NCBI GenBank assembly: GCA_020061125.1
Contig: JAGUYV010000355.1
Span: 1 to 8,150, forward strand
Origin: a bacterium
Lineage (GTDB): Bacteria > UBP15 > UBA6099 > DSWB01
DNA: 8,150 bases
Direction: 5' to 3'
Part shown: positions 7,801 through 8,150 of the stretch, one piece after another
Layout: each line of letters opens with the position of its first letter
How positions within the stretch are numbered: the stretch's first letter is position 1
Notes under the pieces: model-generated
What the model was told of the DNA's origin: nothing
The model's database searches: none
The model's input: the letters and a program-made list of their open reading frames with translations, nothing else
Position numbers and translations under genes: made by a program

Positions 7801-7950
7801 ATCGTGGATTCTACAATCTATTTCTACACCAGCGCCACGGGCGTGTATTCCGGCGGCACGGATGTGGACGACGCTTATATGATCCAGCCATGGACCGGAT
7901 TCGTTATCAAAGCGCACAAGGACTGCACCATCACTTTCCCCTATGAATGA
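1750..7950 (+). CDS. Giant secreted multidomain protein with Ig/FN3-like repeats, inserted DxDxDGxxDE metal-binding cassettes and C-terminal GW module
   Basis: This 2066-residue protein starts MMRFM, so ATG 1750, 1753 and 1762 are all possible starts; none has a clear Shine-Dalgarno sequence. Residues 1-37 are a signal peptide. Residues 38-307 are unrecognised beta-rich sequence with several Cys. Then come beta-sandwich domains: A1 308-583, A2 584-779, B1 (FN3-like) 780-942, A3 943-1072, A4 1073-1248, B2 (FN3-like) 1249-1356, C1 (bacterial Ig-like) 1357-1487, A5 1488-1612, A6 1613-1740, C2 1741-1892. Residues 1898-2066 are a tandem GW module. Most domains end in a VDTxPP-like linker. Twelve acidic loops of the MopE/thrombospondin-type-3 kind interrupt A1, B1, A4, C1 and C2. 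No enzyme motif, SLH domain, LPXTG signal or C-terminal membrane helix was seen. A structural or adhesive surface role, rigidified by Ca2+, is inference; another divalent metal is possible because the MopE motif family is described as putatively copper-binding. Confidence 0.9.
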   Translation: MMRFMTRARRATIRVILVCLFACGFFILYPNKPVLAADKKISSNQGAGQPLALPPVPDHRSEITLRATDAGTGTITRDIKGQGQAEEDITADTITLNCGGNIVRTTHAQITPEADPDTGIISFGYTSFNFNQADIAAIVPAISSSAIWCTLNLPQPSITWTFPNGFRLDEVIPDVITQSNLITYPIVPLSGGRARVSWLFGDPQTPPDPDGDVSSCSDHTCNLTDQRFQYQFYSRKKTEAYTISITGSAGPTETSFSDDDALSTTDRFGKSADADQYCYTMRVQDTAGNFSGRATGMDEKCFVPDGKAPVFQSVHFYRDAAFTQAFPKDVVGKYTVTSNPCYFDPATCVRGVGNPRYIYLKLIFSEPLFGQFAGGYTTMADDGVDNDTDGLSDEETGGFNGLDDDADGFIDEDVSMTGCVVSPVVANDAVDNDCDGHVDEEAANGLDDDGDGQIDEDTWTGKGCAAKELWNHAQQACVKSPRLSISGPDVEGQVPYGAGNNGSDTILWECTAWSGNTNALCDGFATGTTIYSYRWEVSGESVSPVGLAEGDYTITLSQGIDGVGNELSSSSPQQGGMVRVDNEPPEVSLGYYKNVTLTTGYAAYDHDNNALTPSMPVVPEAKLYMKVTLNEYSGATPTISIYTPNDTTPTYTGVPQNANLVVVPTYTTCGQPTNCDPCTGNNCVQFDPDTSSPCMVFMACYEVASTTVYNGYAAVSVWARDRLNNMSWDPTNAHAQASQYDANGLSDDLNGDGYPTYTPASQEPDAQLSLGQYFAIDMIPPGTPSMGLPITPCDGTIARQGVTCSTAANTTNSPILTWKRLSNGLDDDNDGSTDEETYDFIDNDSDGMIDEDAVAPSTGTMSWEISTWRLQVSSDMNFATPTEYFYDNSNVTAANVMLTAIPDRPASAPYYWRVAAFDLAGNQGPWSPPDPKSYYTFGVDTTKPQITVTYFSDSARTTQLVTNKNGIPVTTDTASAGKKVYVTLTSDEPVAAAPTFKVRQNAVFAVPLTSTVANPANPIYSFLGEFEVDAIGGGATFVNGLADFLVTVADPYGNAHSDALPATGSRFFVDTEVPVISIITGEPSPASVDNDGDGIPGELGPVTGDPATSGDAVTITVRVTEDLREPFRVKVKQLNFPQIATIDDGIDNDCDGLIDEELQDGADNDADGLIDEDIGNSGIPQPGSGCLITMTRDASTEGLYTGYYNVFEGYDGAASIIVGAASASDPAYAADFAGNAVTGTGTFTVDTVPPGRPNLVMPSHDQRIGVNTPTLGWQVASRAPDLKKYHLQVATTTGFVAPLVVDIYQNDDGQSTSFFYTIPTESPLADGKYYWRVYAIDNANNTSQPSSVFSFTVDTLPPNPPKFDSVQNPTVLTTSPLSGTTEANASVDIYVNGLKKGTVTAGADGKFTVGIDDDKDGTKDEDPVDGVDNDLDGLKDEDPPGVFLAEGDNKIEGRVTDVAGNIGTKGCDPTTSFYDAAQQACIIVRDSGAPVFQVVYYSDTDLTTPLPFNQTANRYVAKEGTIYLKIVASEDLPSAPTYSINQQGVTDDLNKTATSIAGSTRNFKGTYTVKKANGGGYLDGDALVTAVGTDDQGNTTPDGTLPTSGAYFLIDTSPSTFKITYYQDSVLQEELTRDENLKPNAKAGNVYMLIIANEPQSSAPQITVDQAGSSDTVNAASTARQINGATSTLQFTYTYEVNEADGSNYQDGTANVSVAGTDLAGNNSLGIVPTQGPLFIIDTTAPDPPVINLSATTTIYTQMQMTGTAEAYSKVEIYVRGNKLMTADDGIDNDGDGLTDEEPANGRDDDNDMFADEDTTANTCTTGNYWDSIGGVCIPSPSQERRPDGRATTDPDGIFSSMVGGINIGKNLVYGRATDYAGNISDLSSPLDLLNEAPLNVELSHTFDAGWHMVGIPMQPVVGSPNTGMHVSDPIYRLQDGAYKTGSRLDPMKPGLCYWVYFGEETTVTLTGITSTTRTVNLEEGWNMVSVPHERETEWNDDIFVTFEGDSYDLGTAQAEEIVDSTIYFYTSATGVYSGGTDVDDAYMIQPWTGFVIKAHKDCTITFPYE
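1861..2670 (+). other. Unrecognised N-terminal region of the giant protein (residues 38-307)
   Basis: I do not recognise this region. It is beta-rich in appearance, with Cys in TLNCGG, IWCTLN, SSCSDHTC, YCYTM and EKCF contexts, suggesting disulfides outside the cytoplasm. A DPDGD stretch near residues 208-212 resembles a weak acidic loop. The last third, with YTMRVQDTAGNFSG, looks like the end of an FN3-like domain. Confidence 0.5.
2890..3120 (+). repeat. Acidic metal-binding cluster 1 (four DxDxDGxxDE loops)
   Basis: Loops start at D385 (DNDTDGLSDEE), D403 (DDDADGFIDED), D431 (DNDCDGHVDEE) and D447 (DDDGDGQIDED). They form two pairs with spacings of 18 and 16 residues; the pairs are 28 residues apart. 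Asp at loop positions 1, 3, 5 and 9 with Gly at 6 fits Ca2+-loop chemistry as in TSP3/dockerin loops. The third loop has the DNDCDG form typical of the MopE putative metal-binding motif, and C419 lies upstream of it. Confidence 0.85.
3139..3180 (+). repeat. Two-cysteine loop, copy 1
   Basis: C464 and C477 are separated by 12 residues with an aromatic near the middle: CAAKELWNHAQQAC. It directly follows acidic cluster 1 and resembles copies 2 and 3; the AQQAC ending is shared with copy 2. A local disulfide is likely. Confidence 0.6.
3754..3849 (+). other. Six-cysteine insert in A2 (residues 669-700)
   Basis: Cys at 669, 675, 678, 683, 694 and 700 fall within 32 residues, including a CDPC (CxxC) at 675-678. 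The other A domains have no equivalent Cys here. Three disulfides or a metal site are possible; the sequence does not decide. Confidence 0.6.
3991..4008 (+). other. Single dockerin-like acidic loop (DLNGDG)
   Basis: Residues 748-753 read DLNGDG, preceded by GLSD and followed by YPTY. It has Asp/Asn/Asp at loop positions 1, 3 and 5 and Gly at 6 but lacks the DE at positions 9-10, so it is a divergent single loop, not a cassette pair. Confidence 0.45.
4087..4575 (+). repeat. B-type (FN3-like) domain 1, interrupted by an acidic pair
   Basis: SPILTWKR, then an insert, then TWRLQVSSDMNFATP, and later YYWRVAAFDLAGNQGPWS. This matches B2 (TPTLGWQ, KKYHLQVATTTGF, YYWRVYAIDNANNTSQPS). The insert sits between the first W-containing strand and the LQV strand, where B2 has only a short turn. 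Confidence 0.7.
4216..4305 (+). repeat. Acidic metal-binding cluster 2 (one pair)
   Basis: Loops at D826 (DDDNDGSTDEE) and D842 (DNDSDGMIDED) are exactly 16 residues apart. The pair lies inside FN3-like domain B1. Confidence 0.85.
4576..4965 (+). repeat. A-type domain 3, uninterrupted
   Basis: Residues 943-1072 run from KPQITVTYFSDSARTTQL to the FFVDTEVP linker with no acidic pair, making this a reference copy of about 130 residues. VYVTLTSDEPVAAAPTFKV marks the strand pair that is interrupted in A1. Confidence 0.7.
5014..5031 (+). other. Divergent single acidic loop (DNDGDG)
   Basis: Residues 1089-1094 read DNDGDG followed by IPGELG rather than xxDE. The first half fits the acidic loop consensus, but Gly replaces Asp at position 9. 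It may be a decayed loop or a TSP3-like variant. Confidence 0.5.
5176..5268 (+). repeat. Acidic metal-binding cluster 3 (one pair)
   Basis: Loops at D1147 (DNDCDGLIDEE) and D1163 (DNDADGLIDED) are 16 residues apart. The first has the canonical DNDCDG of the MopE motif; its Cys1150 could pair with Cys1186 just after the cluster. The pair follows the FRVKVKQLNF strand of A4. Confidence 0.85.
5494..5817 (+). repeat. B-type (FN3-like) domain 2, uninterrupted
   Basis: Residues 1249-1356 include TPTLGWQVA, KYHLQVATTTGF and YYWRVYAIDNANNTS, then SFTVDTLPP. At about 108 residues it is the compact reference for B1 and shows where B1 carries extra sequence. Confidence 0.7.
5977..6063 (+). repeat. Acidic metal-binding cluster 4 (one pair)
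   Basis: Loops at D1412 (DDDKDGTKDED) and D1428 (DNDLDGLKDED) are 16 residues apart. Both end DED, unlike the other five pairs, where the first ends DEE. Confidence 0.85.
6148..6192 (+). repeat. Two-cysteine loop, copy 2
   Basis: C1467 and C1481 are separated by 13 residues (CDPTTSFYDAAQQAC). It lies after the last strand of C1, about 29 residues past the acidic pair, and shares the KGC opening and AQQAC ending with copy 1. Confidence 0.6.
6211..6585 (+). repeat. A-type domain 5, uninterrupted
   Basis: Residues 1488-1612: GAPVFQVVYYSDTDLTTPL, IYLKIVASEDLPSAPTYSI, GTYTVKKANGGGYLDGDA, then FLIDTSP. It aligns by eye to A6 over its whole length. Confidence 0.75.
6586..6969 (+). repeat. A-type domain 6, uninterrupted
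   Basis: Residues 1613-1740: STFKITYYQDSVLQEELTR, VYMLIIANEPQSSAPQITV, YTYEVNEADGSNYQDGTA, VSVAGTDLAGN, then FIIDTTAP. With A3 and A5 it defines the intact A fold. Confidence 0.75.
7099..7191 (+). repeat. Acidic metal-binding cluster 5 (one pair)
   Basis: Loops at D1788 (DNDGDGLTDEE) and D1804 (DDDNDMFADED) are 16 residues apart. In the second, Met replaces the usual Gly at position 6, the only such change among the twelve loops. Confidence 0.85.
7207..7248 (+). repeat. Two-cysteine loop, copy 3
   Basis: C1820 and C1833 are separated by 12 residues (CTTGNYWDSIGGVC) and lie just after acidic cluster 5, as copy 1 does after cluster 1. Confidence 0.6.
7441..7947 (+). other. C-terminal tandem GW module of the giant protein
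   Basis: Residues 1898-2066 contain two related halves, each starting with a Gly-Trp strand: AGWHMVGIPMQPV at about 1905 and EGWNMVSVPHERE at about 1980. GLCYWVYF in the first half parallels PWTGFVIKAH in the second. Such GW-M-V-x-[IV]P modules recur at the C-termini of large secreted bacterial proteins. A surface-anchoring or secretion role is a guess; there is no hydrophobic C-terminal tail. Confidence 0.6.
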
Positions 7951-8057
7951 CATCCCGCCGCAAAGCTCCGCTCGAAAACGCAAATTCGCGCATTATGATA
8001 AATTCAACGCCCCGGCTCGCCCCGTGCGCGTTCACGCACTGAATGGATTTTTTTGAT
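7951..8057. other. Short intergenic spacer with possible promoter
   Basis: TCGAAA (7972-7977) and TATGAT (7994-7999), 16 bp apart, match four and five of six consensus positions of a sigma-70 promoter. A small inverted repeat GTGCG/CGCAC (8024-8028, 8035-8039) lies further down. No clear terminator for the giant gene is visible. Confidence 0.35.
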
Positions 8058-8150
8058 ATGAATAAAAAACTCTTTTTAGCGATGTTACTGTTTGTGGCCG
8101 TTTCCGTGTTGCCGCACTGTGCGGCGCACGCGCAGGCCGCAGCGCCGTCC
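8058..8150 (+). CDS. Exported protein of unknown function (3' end outside the window)
   Basis: Only the first 31 codons are present. They read MNKKLFLAMLLFVAVSVLPH and on to CAAHAQAAAPS: a basic start, a hydrophobic core and an AHA-QA site for signal peptidase I. The Cys is not in a lipobox (LPHC), so a lipoprotein is unlikely. An in-frame ATG at 8043 would add MDFFD, whose acidic residues fit a signal peptide poorly, so 8058 is preferred; a TGA at 8040-8042 closes the frame upstream. No strong Shine-Dalgarno sequence is seen. Function cannot be inferred from this fragment. Confidence 0.7.
   Translation, partial: MNKKLFLAMLLFVAVSVLPHCAAHAQAAAPS

Noticed and set aside
1750-7950. SLH domain or LPXTG/membrane anchor in the giant protein, which would link it to the pyruvylated polymer
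   Set aside because: Reading the full translation showed no SLH-like motif, no LPXTG and no hydrophobic C-terminal helix.
8024-8054. Inverted repeat GTGCG/CGCAC followed by seven T's, as a terminator for the giant gene
   Set aside because: The stem is only five pairs, eight bases separate it from the T-run, and the T-run lies immediately before the next start codon.

Overview
The window is about 58-60% GC by eye over its coding parts. It holds one complete, very large gene flanked by two partial genes, all on the + strand. The secreted proteins, the CsaB/TagA-type cell-wall polymer enzyme and the MopE-like acidic metal-binding repeats suggest a free-living, probably environmental bacterium. 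The lineage cannot be fixed from the sequence. Proteins of this look (MopE-like DxDxDGxxDE repeats, Ig/FN3-like domains, C-terminal GW-M-VxVP modules) are familiar to me from Deltaproteobacteria-like and uncultured candidate-phylum genomes, but that is recall, not a search result.

Layout. Bases 2-1495 are the 3' part of a gene for a two-domain enzyme: the C-terminal part of a CsaB-type polysaccharide pyruvyl transferase joined in one reading frame to a complete WecG/TagA/CpsF-type glycosyltransferase. Bases 1496-1749 are a markedly AT-rich intergenic region with a candidate terminator and candidate promoter elements. Bases 1750-7950 encode a 2066-residue exported protein: signal peptide, an unrecognised N-terminal region, about ten beta-sandwich domains of three repeated kinds (called A, B and C here) and a C-terminal tandem GW module. 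Bases 7951-8057 are a short spacer, and 8058-8150 is the start of another gene with a clear signal peptide, cut by the window end.

The main point of interest is inside the giant protein. It carries twelve DxDxDGxxDE acidic loops, arranged as six pairs. In five of the six pairs the two loops are exactly 16 residues (48 bp) apart, and in five of six pairs the first loop ends DEE and the second DED. The pairs lie inside beta-sandwich domains rather than between them. They interrupt different loops of all three domain kinds, while uninterrupted relatives of two of the kinds (A3, A5, A6, B2) sit in the same polypeptide. Short two-cysteine loops of 12-13 residues accompany three of the five clusters. 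This looks like a reusable, probably Ca2+-binding insert cassette placed independently into structural domains.

How the genes may relate: the fusion enzyme would build or pyruvylate an extracellular or cell-wall glycan, and the two following genes encode exported proteins, so the region has a cell-envelope theme. The 254-bp AT-rich gap argues that the giant gene has its own promoter. No SLH domain that would bind a pyruvylated polymer is visible in the giant protein, so a direct functional link is not shown.
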